This document shows positions 1 to 7,794 of a DNA stretch of 9,095 nucleotides, piece after piece. Under the pieces are notes generated by a model. That model did no database searches. It was not told the origin of the DNA and worked only from the letters and a program-made list of their open reading frames with translations. Both the position numbers and the translations under genes were made by a program. The stretch is from Arcobacter sp. UBA7394. Lineage in GTDB: Bacteria; Campylobacterota; Campylobacteria; Campylobacterales; Arcobacteraceae. The stretch is from the NCBI GenBank assembly GCA_002470185.1, contig DKNG01000264.1, positions 1-9,095 on the forward strand, given 5' to 3'. Within the stretch, counting starts at the first letter, position 1, and the number at the start of each line of letters is the position of its first letter.

Positions 1-81
1 CCAGAATTTTCAATCCTATTACCAATGGTATTATGGGTACTTGGTGCATTAATATTTTATAGAAAAAAAATGAACTCTTAA
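1..81 (+). CDS. C-terminal end of a membrane protein, family not identified (5' end outside window)
   Basis: The frame open from base 1 ends at TAA 79-81 and gives 26 residues. They begin PEFSILLP, continue as one hydrophobic stretch of about 18 residues (a likely last transmembrane helix), and end in a basic RKK tail, which suggests a cytoplasmic C-terminus. The stop lies 11 bases before the Nudix start and overlaps that gene's ribosome binding site, so the two are probably co-transcribed. A proline-led terminal helix followed by basic residues would fit an LptF/LptG-type permease, but the fragment is too short to assign. The coding call rests on the hydrophobic pattern and the tight spacing. 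Confidence 0.55.
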   Translation, partial: PEFSILLPMVLWVLGALIFYRKKMNS

Positions 82-92
82 AAGGTATATTT

Positions 93-539
93 ATGAAGTC
101 ACATATCAAAGCATATGGTGTAGTTCCTTATTTAGTTGAGAAAAATGATATAAAGATTTTATTATGTAAATCTGTAATGAGTAGGGAAAACTGGGGTTGT
201 TTAAAAGGTCTTAGAATTAAAGATGAAACAGCTTTTGAGTGTGCTAAAAGAGAGTTTTTGGAAGAGAGCTCTATTGATGTTGAAATAGCTTTATTTGAAG
301 ACTATTTTGAACAAATTAACTTAGAAAAAGACATTGGCGTTTGGTTAGTAAATTCTGCTAATCTTGAAAATTTAGATGAAATGTTCACTGAGTATAAATT
401 AAAGAGTAATCATTTATCTTGGGAAAACTCTAAAGTGAAATTTTTCTCCTTAGATGACTTGCCTCCTATAAAGAAGAAACAAGTAACTTTAATAAAAGAA
501 ATTAAGGGTTTTTTGAAAAGTAAGAATCTACACCATTAG
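93..539 (+). CDS. Nudix hydrolase family protein
   Basis: This is a single-domain Nudix protein of 148 residues, a usual length. Members hydrolyse a nucleoside diphosphate linked to another group, using Mg2+ held by the Nudix box. The box is at residues 39-61: G39, E45, R53-E54, E57-E58 and I61 all sit at the consensus spacing GX5EX7REUXEEXGU. The only deviation is Ser60 in place of the second glycine. The catalytic REXXEE glutamates are intact, so activity is expected. An N-terminal strand (IKAYGVVPYLV) and a late FFSLDDLPP segment fit the fold. The substrate cannot be read from sequence. The start is ATG 93, with AAAGG seven bases upstream. The last 38 bases overlap the 3' end of the convergent amidase gene, so the two transcripts are antisense there. 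Confidence 0.9.
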   Translation: MKSHIKAYGVVPYLVEKNDIKILLCKSVMSRENWGCLKGLRIKDETAFECAKREFLEESSIDVEIALFEDYFEQINLEKDIGVWLVNSANLENLDEMFTEYKLKSNHLSWENSKVKFFSLDDLPPIKKKQVTLIKEIKGFLKSKNLHH

Positions 540-2274
540 CAATTCCATTTGCTAATAATTTCTGATATTTAGTATTATAAAGCCTTTTACTCTCAATAGG
601 ATGTGAAATATATCCTAACTCTATTAGAATAGAAGGCATTTGAGCCCCTACAAGAACCCAAAACGGTCCTTCTCTTACTCCTGAGTCTTTTACACCTTTA
701 AAGCTTTTTTTAACTGATTGTAGCATTCCTGCTTGTGTATCAATTGCAAGTTTATGAGAAGCTGTAATTCTTGGTCTATTTAATGACTCTAAAAATACTT
801 TTTTAGTTGAGTTACTCATTTTTCTAATATCAGTTCTATTCTCTTTTGCTGCAACTCTTTTAGCTCTTTCACTTCTTGCTGGACTTAAGAAGAATGTTTC
901 AATTCCTTGAATTCTATGAGCTTTACTTTTAGGAACTGAATTTGCATGGACAGATATAAATATGTCAGCATTCTTCTTATTAGCTAAAATAGTTCTATTA
1001 TTTACTTTAATAAATCTATCTTTGTGTCTAGTAAGGAAAACTTTATGACCTCTTTGTTTTAATATGCTGTATAAATATTTTGCTACTTTTAAAGTAACAA
1101 CTTTTTCATATCTTTTATTAGGTCCTACAGCTCCTACATCTTTTGCTCCGTGTCCTGCATCAATAACTATTGTTTTACTTGAAAAGTTTGCATAAGGTAG
1201 GGTAGGCGTGCTGCTTGCCTGTTTTGTAGTTTTTAAATTAAGAATTTTGATTACCAATTCTCTTTTTTTCAAAGTGTAAATAACTCTATAGTCTTTTTTA
1301 TCGCTAAGTCTAATTCTAAGTGTTGAGTTGTTTTTCTGACCTATAGAGATTTTCTCTAGACCGTTTATTTTAAGTTTAATAGGTTTTGCATACTTGAACT
1401 TACCTTTTATATCAAAGATGTCCTGATATCTATTATTTGACTTGTATGCTGTATATTTTAAATCTTTTTTATAAAGGTTTTTATTAAATTGAACTACAAT
1501 TGTATTATTGTTAGTAAATACAGTTTTTATTGAATTATTTCTATCAATATAAATATTTTTAAAATCATCAGTTTTTTTTACAAATACAGCATTGCTTTTT
1601 GCTTTTGTTATTTTTGCTGGTGTTTGTTTTGTTTTCTTTAAATCATCAATTGAAATTACAACTTGTTTATTATTTACTGAATATGATGTTTTGAGGTTTT
1701 TTTTATTTGCTATTACTACTCTTAAGGTATCTGATTTAAATTGTCCTACAACAATTTTCTCTACACCTTTGATTTTTAATTTAGTACCTCTTACATGTGA
1801 GTAAGCACCTTTTAAATCATATACATCTTTGTGTTGTGGTTTTTGTTTTAATTCAAAGAAACGAACTATATCTTTGGAAATATTATGTGTATAATTTATT
1901 ACTATAGTATTTTCAAAAGTATAAATTGATTGAATCGGATTAAATTTGTAATTAGTTTTTTTATTCGTAGTATTTTTTACAAGAACACTTTTTTCAATTT
2001 TTATAGGGGCAATTTTTTTCCCTAGAGTTTTATTTTCTCTTTCTATTAAAATTTCTAATTTCTTTTTATCTGGAGTCGTGTTTTTGTTTAGTTGTTCACC
2101 TAGAATTATTAGTTTTTTTAGTTCTTTAATTTTTGTTTCATGATCTTTTTTTAGAACTGCTTTGAGATAGTTCATTCGTGAAGAATGATACTCATCTTTC
2201 AGATCCTCTTGTGCTAAAGCAGAAAAAGAGAAAATGAATGATAAGGATATAAGAATAAAAAATTTATTAAAAAT
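502..2274 (-). CDS. amiA: Secreted N-acetylmuramoyl-L-alanine amidase (Amidase_3) with two AMIN-like repeats; probable ATT start
   Basis: This is a periplasmic Zn amidase that cuts the bond between N-acetylmuramic acid and L-Ala of the peptidoglycan stem, used in cell separation. From the ATT proposed at 2274-2272 it has 590 residues. Residues 1-21 form a signal peptide (MFNKFF, hydrophobic core, ALA then QED). Two AMIN-like repeats follow at about 116-209 and 250-343, then Amidase_3 at about 366-585. The Zn ligands are H375 (DAGHG), E390 and H443 (SVHAN), with catalytic E552 (LIELGY). The insert at about 465-510 (AAKENRTD and following) resembles the regulatory helix region of AmiA/B/C-type enzymes, suggesting activation by a LytM partner (inference). 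The first ATG, at 2175, would give 557 residues without a signal peptide. The gene begins two bases after the oxidoreductase stop. The C-terminus overlaps the Nudix gene by 38 bases. No terminator hairpin is seen after it. Confidence 0.93.
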   Translation of the reverse strand: MFNKFFILISLSFIFSFSALAQEDLKDEYHSSRMNYLKAVLKKDHETKIKELKKLIILGEQLNKNTTPDKKKLEILIERENKTLGKKIAPIKIEKSVLVKNTTNKKTNYKFNPIQSIYTFENTIVINYTHNISKDIVRFFELKQKPQHKDVYDLKGAYSHVRGTKLKIKGVEKIVVGQFKSDTLRVVIANKKNLKTSYSVNNKQVVISIDDLKKTKQTPAKITKAKSNAVFVKKTDDFKNIYIDRNNSIKTVFTNNNTIVVQFNKNLYKKDLKYTAYKSNNRYQDIFDIKGKFKYAKPIKLKINGLEKISIGQKNNSTLRIRLSDKKDYRVIYTLKKRELVIKILNLKTTKQASSTPTLPYANFSSKTIVIDAGHGAKDVGAVGPNKRYEKVVTLKVAKYLYSILKQRGHKVFLTRHKDRFIKVNNRTILANKKNADIFISVHANSVPKSKAHRIQGIETFFLSPARSERAKRVAAKENRTDIRKMSNSTKKVFLESLNRPRITASHKLAIDTQAGMLQSVKKSFKGVKDSGVREGPFWVLVGAQMPSILIELGYISHPIESKRLYNTKYQKLLANGIANGVDSYFSKNP

Positions 2275-2276
2275 TT

Positions 2277-3359
2277 TTATTCTCCTTGAGTAAGTTTTTC
2301 AATTAATTCTTTAACTGAAATAATCTTGTCAATTTTATAACCATTTGCACCTGTGAAGAACAGACCTGTATCTTCATCACCATTGTATGCTGCACCTAAT
2401 CTATCAGCAATACAATAACCAACAGCTTTAGCTTCAACACCTCTATTACAAGGAGCTACACAGTTTGAAATACACTGTACTTTTGGTGCTGTGTTATTTT
2501 CCATAGAGAATTGTAAATTAGTTCGAACAGATCTTGCTGGTAATCCAACAGGAGATTTTCCTAATTTAATATCATCTTCTTTTGCATTTAATAATACATT
2601 TTTTAAGTTTGCGTGAGCATCACACTCGAAAGTACCAATAAATCTAGTTGCCATTTGTACACCAGTACAACCTTTAGCTTGGAACTTTTCAATATCTTTT
2701 TTATCCCATACTCCACCAGCAGCAATAATAGGAATATCTTCTCCCCAGTTTTTTGCTTCTTCGATTACAGGACCAACAATGTTTTCTAATTGGAATTCTT
2801 CTTTAAAACAATCTTCATATTTGAAACCTTGATGTCCACCACTTAATGGGCCTTCAACAATAATTGCATCTGGAACTCTATTATATTTTTTCCATTTTTT
2901 ACAAATTAATTTTAATGCTCTTGCACTTGAAACGATTGGAACTAATGCTACATCTGGAAAATCTTGTGTAAATTCTGGCATATTTGTAGGAAGCCCAGCT
3001 CCCGTAATAATAATATTAATACCAGCTTCACAAGCATCTTTTACCATTCTTCCATAATCATTACATGCATATAAAATATTACAAGCTAATGGAGCATCTC
3101 CACAAATTTTTCTTGCATTTGCTACAATCTCAAAAAAAGAGTCTCTTGAATAGAAGTTCATTGCATCTTTTGGTTTGTCTTTCTTCATTACAACTTGAAC
3201 ATCTTCACTCATGTTTCTGTAGTAACCAGTTCCAACTGAAGAAATTACACCTAATGCACCTTCTTTACTTACGTTTCCAGCTAATTGATCCCAACTTATT
3301 CCAACACCCATTCCACCTTGGATTATTGGGTGTTTTATTTCATATTTACCTATTCTCAA
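2277..3359 (-). CDS. FMN-dependent oxidoreductase, nitronate monooxygenase / 2-nitropropane dioxygenase family
   Basis: This is a cytoplasmic TIM-barrel flavoprotein of 360 residues. The family motifs are visible: IIQGGMGVGIS at 12-22, the GPLSGGHQG loop at 170-178 with the likely catalytic His176, the phosphate-binding AAGGVWD at 213-219, and GVQMATRFIGT at 233-243. A C-terminal cysteine group (C296, C300, C304, C316) comes before GLFFTGANGY. Relatives oxidise nitronates or act as enoyl-ACP reductases (FabK), and sequence alone does not decide between these. The start is TTG 3359-3357: AAGGG sits six bases upstream and overlaps the tyrS stop, and the next in-frame Met is residue 17, inside the FMN motif. 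The ten-base gap to tyrS and two-base gap to the amidase place it firmly in the operon. A homologue occupies the same slot in C. jejuni (from memory). Confidence 0.9.
   Translation of the reverse strand: MRIGKYEIKHPIIQGGMGVGISWDQLAGNVSKEGALGVISSVGTGYYRNMSEDVQVVMKKDKPKDAMNFYSRDSFFEIVANARKICGDAPLACNILYACNDYGRMVKDACEAGINIIITGAGLPTNMPEFTQDFPDVALVPIVSSARALKLICKKWKKYNRVPDAIIVEGPLSGGHQGFKYEDCFKEEFQLENIVGPVIEEAKNWGEDIPIIAAGGVWDKKDIEKFQAKGCTGVQMATRFIGTFECDAHANLKNVLLNAKEDDIKLGKSPVGLPARSVRTNLQFSMENNTAPKVQCISNCVAPCNRGVEAKAVGYCIADRLGAAYNGDEDTGLFFTGANGYKIDKIISVKELIEKLTQGE
2281..2286 (-). promoter_or_regulatory. Ribosome binding site AGGAGA that decides the amidase start
   Basis: On the minus strand AGGAGA lies within the last codons of the oxidoreductase gene (Gln-Gly-Glu), six bases upstream of ATT 2274-2272. 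The amidase frame is open from a TGA further upstream, and no ATG, GTG or TTG lies between that stop and the ATG at 2175. No comparable AGGAG motif is seen close to that ATG. This site, together with the in-frame signal peptide, points to initiation at the ATT. Confidence 0.7.
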
Positions 3360-3369
3360 AATTAGCCCT

Positions 3370-4587
3370 TTATTTTATTAATATCTTAGCGAAATTCTTT
3401 TTACCTTTTTGTAAAATATACTCGCCTAGCTCTAAATTTAGCTTATCATCTGTTACTTTTTCTTGATTAAGTTTAACAGCACCTGCTTTTATATCTCTTC
3501 TTGCTTGTGATGTAGAATTTACAAGTTTCGAATCAACTAATGCTGCCCCAATCCAAGTTCCTGCTTCAAAAGTATATTCATCCATTTCTGTTGGAATATC
3601 TTTTTTTGCAAATACTTTTTTGAATTCAGCTTTTGACTCTTCACCTTTTCCCTCACCATGGAATCTATCAACAATTTCAATTGCTAATGAATCTTTTATA
3701 TCTTTAGGATGTAGAGTTTTATTCTCAACACCTGCTTTTAATTCTTCAATTTCATTTAATGATTTTGTAGATAATAATTCATAGTATCTCCACATTAATT
3801 CATCAGAAATAGATAATACTTTTCCAAACATATCAAAGGCTTCATCTGTTACACCAATATAGTTACCTAATGATTTAGACATTTTTTGAACACCATCTAG
3901 GCCCTCTAAAATTGGCATCATTAATACTGCTTGTTGTTTTCCACAGTTATAAGCTTTTTGTAGTGTTCTTCCCATAAGTAAATTAAACTTCTGATCTGTC
4001 CCACCTAATTCGATATCAGTTTTCATTGCAACTGAATCATAACCTTGAAGTAATGGATAAGTAAACTCACTTACTGCAATTGGTGTATTTGTAGAATATC
4101 TTTTAGAGAAATCATCTCTTTCTAACATTCTAGCAACTGTTAAGTTTGATGCCAATGCAATTAATCCACCAGTACCTAGTTCTTTTAACCACTTAGAGTT
4201 AAACATAACTTCAGTTTTTGCAGGATCTAAGATTTTGAATACTTGTTCTTTATAAGATTGAGCATTATCTAAAACATCTTGTTCACTTAAAACTTTTCTA
4301 GTTTCACTTTTACCTGTTGGATCTCCAATAGTTGCAGTAAAATCTCCAATTAAAAATTGAACAATTCCTCCAAATCTTTGGAATGTTGCTAATTTTTGAA
4401 TTAGTACTGTATGTCCTAAGTGTAAATCAGGTGCAGTTGGATCAAATCCAGCTTTTACATAGAAGTTTTCACCTGTTTCATAATATCTAGTAATTAATTT
4501 CTCAATTCTTTCAATATCAATTATTTCTGATGTTCCTCTTTGTATTTCATTTAATGCTTCTTGAACTTTCTTTTCCATTAACTTCAT
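3370..4587 (-). CDS. tyrS: Tyrosyl-tRNA synthetase
   Basis: This is a class I synthetase that charges tRNA-Tyr with tyrosine at the cost of ATP, in the cytoplasm. It has 405 residues, a normal length. The HIGH motif appears as HLGH at 56-59 after [24 protein letters not shown] at 195-207 lies in the catalytic core, and KMSKS is at 235-239. An S4 RNA-binding domain fills about 345-403 ([15 protein letters not shown]). HLGH and this spacing suggest the TyrZ-like bacterial branch (inference). The chosen start is ATG 4587-4585, with AAAAGGA only three bases upstream. ATG 4578-4576 (residue 4, MEKKVQ) is a real alternative with twelve-base spacing. The gene starts 12 bases after the spoT stop, so it is transcribed with it. 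Confidence 0.98.
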   Translation of the reverse strand: MKLMEKKVQEALNEIQRGTSEIIDIERIEKLITRYYETGENFYVKAGFDPTAPDLHLGHTVLIQKLATFQRFGGIVQFLIGDFTATIGDPTGKSETRKVLSEQDVLDNAQSYKEQVFKILDPAKTEVMFNSKWLKELGTGGLIALASNLTVARMLERDDFSKRYSTNTPIAVSEFTYPLLQGYDSVAMKTDIELGGTDQKFNLLMGRTLQKAYNCGKQQAVLMMPILEGLDGVQKMSKSLGNYIGVTDEAFDMFGKVLSISDELMWRYYELLSTKSLNEIEELKAGVENKTLHPKDIKDSLAIEIVDRFHGEGKGEESKAEFKKVFAKKDIPTEMDEYTFEAGTWIGAALVDSKLVNSTSQARRDIKAGAVKLNQEKVTDDKLNLELGEYILQKGKKNFAKILIK

Positions 4588-4599
4588 CTATCCTTTTAC

Positions 4600-6744
4600 C
4601 TAATTTTTATATGCATCTTTTTTTGAAAAGAATTCTATAACTTTTACTTTTTTTTCTACTAATTTTCTAACTTCGTCTATATTTGATTTATTTATTTCAA
4701 ATTCTATATCACAATATTGCCTATATGAATGTTTTTGTCTACCATAATCTACAGATAATATATAACCAGCATATTGTGACATATATGTTAATAATCTTGC
4801 TAATTCACCTTTTGTATTTGGTAAACTAACAACCATCTTGTATTGGTACAATGTGTCCTTTGTCCATTTACAAAATAGCATTTGGTGTTTTGTTCTAATT
4901 TTATCATAAGCTTTATCACACATTTTATGGTGAATAATCGCTTCGTTTCCGTTTCTAAATGCTACAATGTCATCTCCAAATTTTGGGTGACAACAGTGGT
5001 CAAATGATACAGAATTTATACTAAAATTAGAATATATTAGAATGTTGTCAAATTTAAATTCTTTAACTTTACTAGTTAAGATTTTAAATCTAGTCATTAT
5101 TCCTTTATCTCTTACTATTTTTTTCTCAATAGTTTGTTTTACATGTTTAAAATAGTCAAGAATTTGAGGTATTTTATATGGAGTATCAATCTCGTGTTTT
5201 TTTGAAATTTCATTATGATATCTTGAAAAAATAGTATCTATAATATTTTTTCCATACATTACATCAATCTCTTTTTGTCTATGAGCACATAAAAGTCTAA
5301 TTTGTTTTTTTGCACGAGATGTTTTAACCATATCATACCAAGAACATCTAGCTATTTCTTCATCACTTGTTTCAACTGATACAATATCAGTACTTTTAAG
5401 CTCCGTTAATAGAGGTTTCTTGATTTTATTGATATAACACGTTGTTGCTTTTTTACCAATATCAGTATGAACAGCATAAGCAAAATCATATGCAGTTGAA
5501 CCAAGAGGTAAACTAAAAGTTTCTCCTTTAGGTGAATAAACAACTATATCTTCCCCATGTAAATCATCTTTTGTTTCTTGATAAAACTCTTCTACATTTT
5601 CATTTGAAAACTCTAGAGATTTTAACCAGTTTAGATTAGTTGTTTGTTTTGCGCCTGATTTATATTTCCAGTGTGCTGCAATACCAAATTCTGCTACTTT
5701 ATTCATCTCAAAAGATCTGATTTGTATCTCATAAATTTTAGAATTACAAAAAACAGTTGTATGTATCGTTTGGTAACCATTTTCTTTTGGTGTTGCCACA
5801 TAATCTTTAAATCTAGAGATTAAAGGTTTATACTCTAAATGAATAAAACCTAGAACTTTGTAACAATCAATGTCATCTTCAACTAATATTCTAATTGCAA
5901 ATAAATCCAGAACTTCATCTATAGAAATTCCTTTTCTTTGCAGTTTTAAGTAAATAGAGTAGTGATGTTTTATTCTGCTATAAATTTTAATTTTTTCTAA
6001 ATCAAAACCATTTTTTTCAAGAAGCGATTTTGTAGTAGATATAAAATTATTAAATGTTAACTGAATTGCGTGTTGTTGTTCTTTTAAAAAAGTATCAATT
6101 TTTTTATATTCATTTGGATAAATATAAAAAAATGCTAAATCTTCAAGAGTATTTTTAAGTGTTGAAATACCAAGTCTATTTGCAATTGGTACATAAACAA
6201 CTAAAGTTTCTTCTGCAATTCTTTTTTGTTTATTAGCAGGTAATGCTGACAGTGTAAGCATATTATGTAATCTGTCACATAATTTAACAACTAAAACTCT
6301 AACGTCATCAATTGATGCAATTAGCATTTTTCTAAATGTTAAAGCAGAAGATATTAGTTTTGAATCATTATTGCTCGATGATGGTATAAACTCATTTTCT
6401 CTTATTTCGACAATCTTAGTAAGACCATCAACCATATGTGCGATATCACTTCCCCATCTCTCTTCAATGTAAGATAATGAAAAGTTAGTATCTTCCACTA
6501 CATCATGAAGTAGGGCAGTTGCAATAATAGGTTCGTCTTGTGAAAAGTGTGCAGTAATACAAGCAACAAGAATTGGATGGACGCAATATGGTTCACCACT
6601 TTTTCTATATTGTCCTTCATGGGCTTCAATAATAAAGCTTATTAAATCTTGTAATTTAGGAGTTATAGTAGTTTGATTTTGAAGTTCTTCTAGAGCTTCT
6701 TCAACAGTATTGATATTTTGAATTTTGTGTATAAATGGATCCAT
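4600..6744 (-). CDS. spoT: Bifunctional (p)ppGpp synthetase/hydrolase, long RSH protein
   Basis: This protein makes and degrades (p)ppGpp, the stringent response alarmone. From ATG 6744 it has 714 residues. The hydrolase HD domain is complete, with R47, H56, H80-D81, E84-D85 (HDVVEDT), D157 and N161 at positions matching the Streptococcus Rel structure. The synthetase has D280 and E339 (EIQIR) at the matching 59-residue spacing, and RFKD at 311-314. RXKD marks bifunctional enzymes, while E. coli RelA has EXDD. TGS (about 399-458), a CCHP zinc-finger-like segment (584-587) and a C-terminal ACT domain (about 634-707) follow. A TTG at 6753 would add three residues, but ATG 6744 follows GGGGAA closely and is preferred. 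Campylobacterota usually carry a single long RSH, so this may be the only one (inference). It lies between rpoZ and tyrS. Confidence 0.97.
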   Translation of the reverse strand: MDPFIHKIQNINTVEEALEELQNQTTITPKLQDLISFIIEAHEGQYRKSGEPYCVHPILVACITAHFSQDEPIIATALLHDVVEDTNFSLSYIEERWGSDIAHMVDGLTKIVEIRENEFIPSSSNNDSKLISSALTFRKMLIASIDDVRVLVVKLCDRLHNMLTLSALPANKQKRIAEETLVVYVPIANRLGISTLKNTLEDLAFFYIYPNEYKKIDTFLKEQQHAIQLTFNNFISTTKSLLEKNGFDLEKIKIYSRIKHHYSIYLKLQRKGISIDEVLDLFAIRILVEDDIDCYKVLGFIHLEYKPLISRFKDYVATPKENGYQTIHTTVFCNSKIYEIQIRSFEMNKVAEFGIAAHWKYKSGAKQTTNLNWLKSLEFSNENVEEFYQETKDDLHGEDIVVYSPKGETFSLPLGSTAYDFAYAVHTDIGKKATTCYINKIKKPLLTELKSTDIVSVETSDEEIARCSWYDMVKTSRAKKQIRLLCAHRQKEIDVMYGKNIIDTIFSRYHNEISKKHEIDTPYKIPQILDYFKHVKQTIEKKIVRDKGIMTRFKILTSKVKEFKFDNILIYSNFSINSVSFDHCCHPKFGDDIVAFRNGNEAIIHHKMCDKAYDKIRTKHQMLFCKWTKDTLYQYKMVVSLPNTKGELARLLTYMSQYAGYILSVDYGRQKHSYRQYCDIEFEINKSNIDEVRKLVEKKVKVIEFFSKKDAYKN

Positions 6745-6756
6745 TTTCCCCAACTT

Positions 6757-6786
6757 TAGTTATAAAAGCTTTCGCTTTTATAACTA
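6757..6786 (-). repeat. Perfect 13-bp hairpin with GAAA loop between rpoZ and spoT
   Basis: In the transcribed direction the left arm TAGTTATAAAAGC (6786-6774) pairs fully with GCTTTTATAACTA (6769-6757) around the loop GAAA (6773-6770), a GNRA tetraloop closed by C-G. The left arm begins with the rpoZ stop codon TAG. The right arm ends 12 bases before the spoT ATG, leaving the GGGGAA stretch just outside. The bases after it (AAGTTGGGG) are not a U-run, so it is not a normal intrinsic terminator. It is more likely an mRNA processing, stability or translation-control element. Confidence 0.8.
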
Positions 6787-6999
6787 TTCTTTATCTACAA
6801 GACCTTCGATTTTAAGTAATCCAGTTGCAATTTCATCAATTGCAATGTCTGTATATTTCATATTTTGAGTGTTTTGCTCTAATAAAGGTTTTGCACCTTT
6901 ACTTAATTCATCAGCTCTTTGACCAACAGCAATAGCTAAAATATATCTATCATTATTTACTTGTTTTAACGCTTGTGACATTCTTTCTTCTAATCTCAT
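6784..6999 (-). CDS. rpoZ: RNA polymerase omega subunit
   Basis: This small subunit helps assemble and stabilise RNA polymerase by clamping beta-prime. It has 71 residues, shorter than E. coli omega (91) and the size I expect in Campylobacterota. The helical core NDRYILAIAVGQRADELSKG at 16-35 matches the conserved omega region, and an acidic tail follows. The N-terminus reads MRLEER rather than the E. coli MARV that contacts ppGpp at site 1. The start is ATG 6999-6997 with AAGGA seven bases upstream. The gene lies 22 bases after pyrH and next to spoT. The rpoZ-spoT pair is also found in E. coli. Confidence 0.93.
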   Translation of the reverse strand: MRLEERMSQALKQVNNDRYILAIAVGQRADELSKGAKPLLEQNTQNMKYTDIAIDEIATGLLKIEGLVDKE

Positions 7000-7021
7000 T
7001 AAAAGTCCTTCAATAAATTTT

Positions 7022-7771
<750 letters not shown>

Positions 7772-7780
7772 TTAATCTTT

Positions 7781-7794
7781 GTTTAACATTAAAC
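7781..7794. repeat. Short inverted repeat upstream of the pyrH promoter
   Basis: GTTTAA and TTAAAC flank a two-base centre (CA) immediately after the ATPase stop codon and about 22 bases upstream of the pyrH -10 box. It could be an operator half-site pair, or chance in A/T-rich DNA. The arms are only six bases long. Confidence 0.35.

Noticed and set aside
1..81. PEF + hydrophobic helix + RKK ending resembling a PEP/PEF-CTERM protein-sorting tail
   Set aside because: Only 26 residues are visible, no exosortase is present in the window, and a final helix with basic residues is common in many membrane proteins.
535..556. Inverted repeat ATTAGCAA / TTGCTAAT as a terminator for the Nudix gene
   Set aside because: It has eight-base arms and no T-run afterwards. 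It lies in amidase codons for a repeated Ala-Asn-Gly, which explains the similarity.
1570..1705. Runs of eight T in the amidase gene as phase-variable tracts
   Set aside because: Such runs are common in DNA this A/T-rich. Phase variation in this phylum typically uses G/C tracts, and the frame is intact.
1592..1804. Plus-strand 70-residue open frame with hydrophobic, Phe-rich translation
   Set aside because: It is opposite the amidase AMIN repeats, and its composition is what the reverse of Lys-rich codons gives. No separate evidence supports it as a gene.
3065..3466. Plus-strand 133-residue Leu/His-rich open frame
   Set aside because: It lies antisense to the well-supported oxidoreductase and the tyrS end, and has no recognisable domain.
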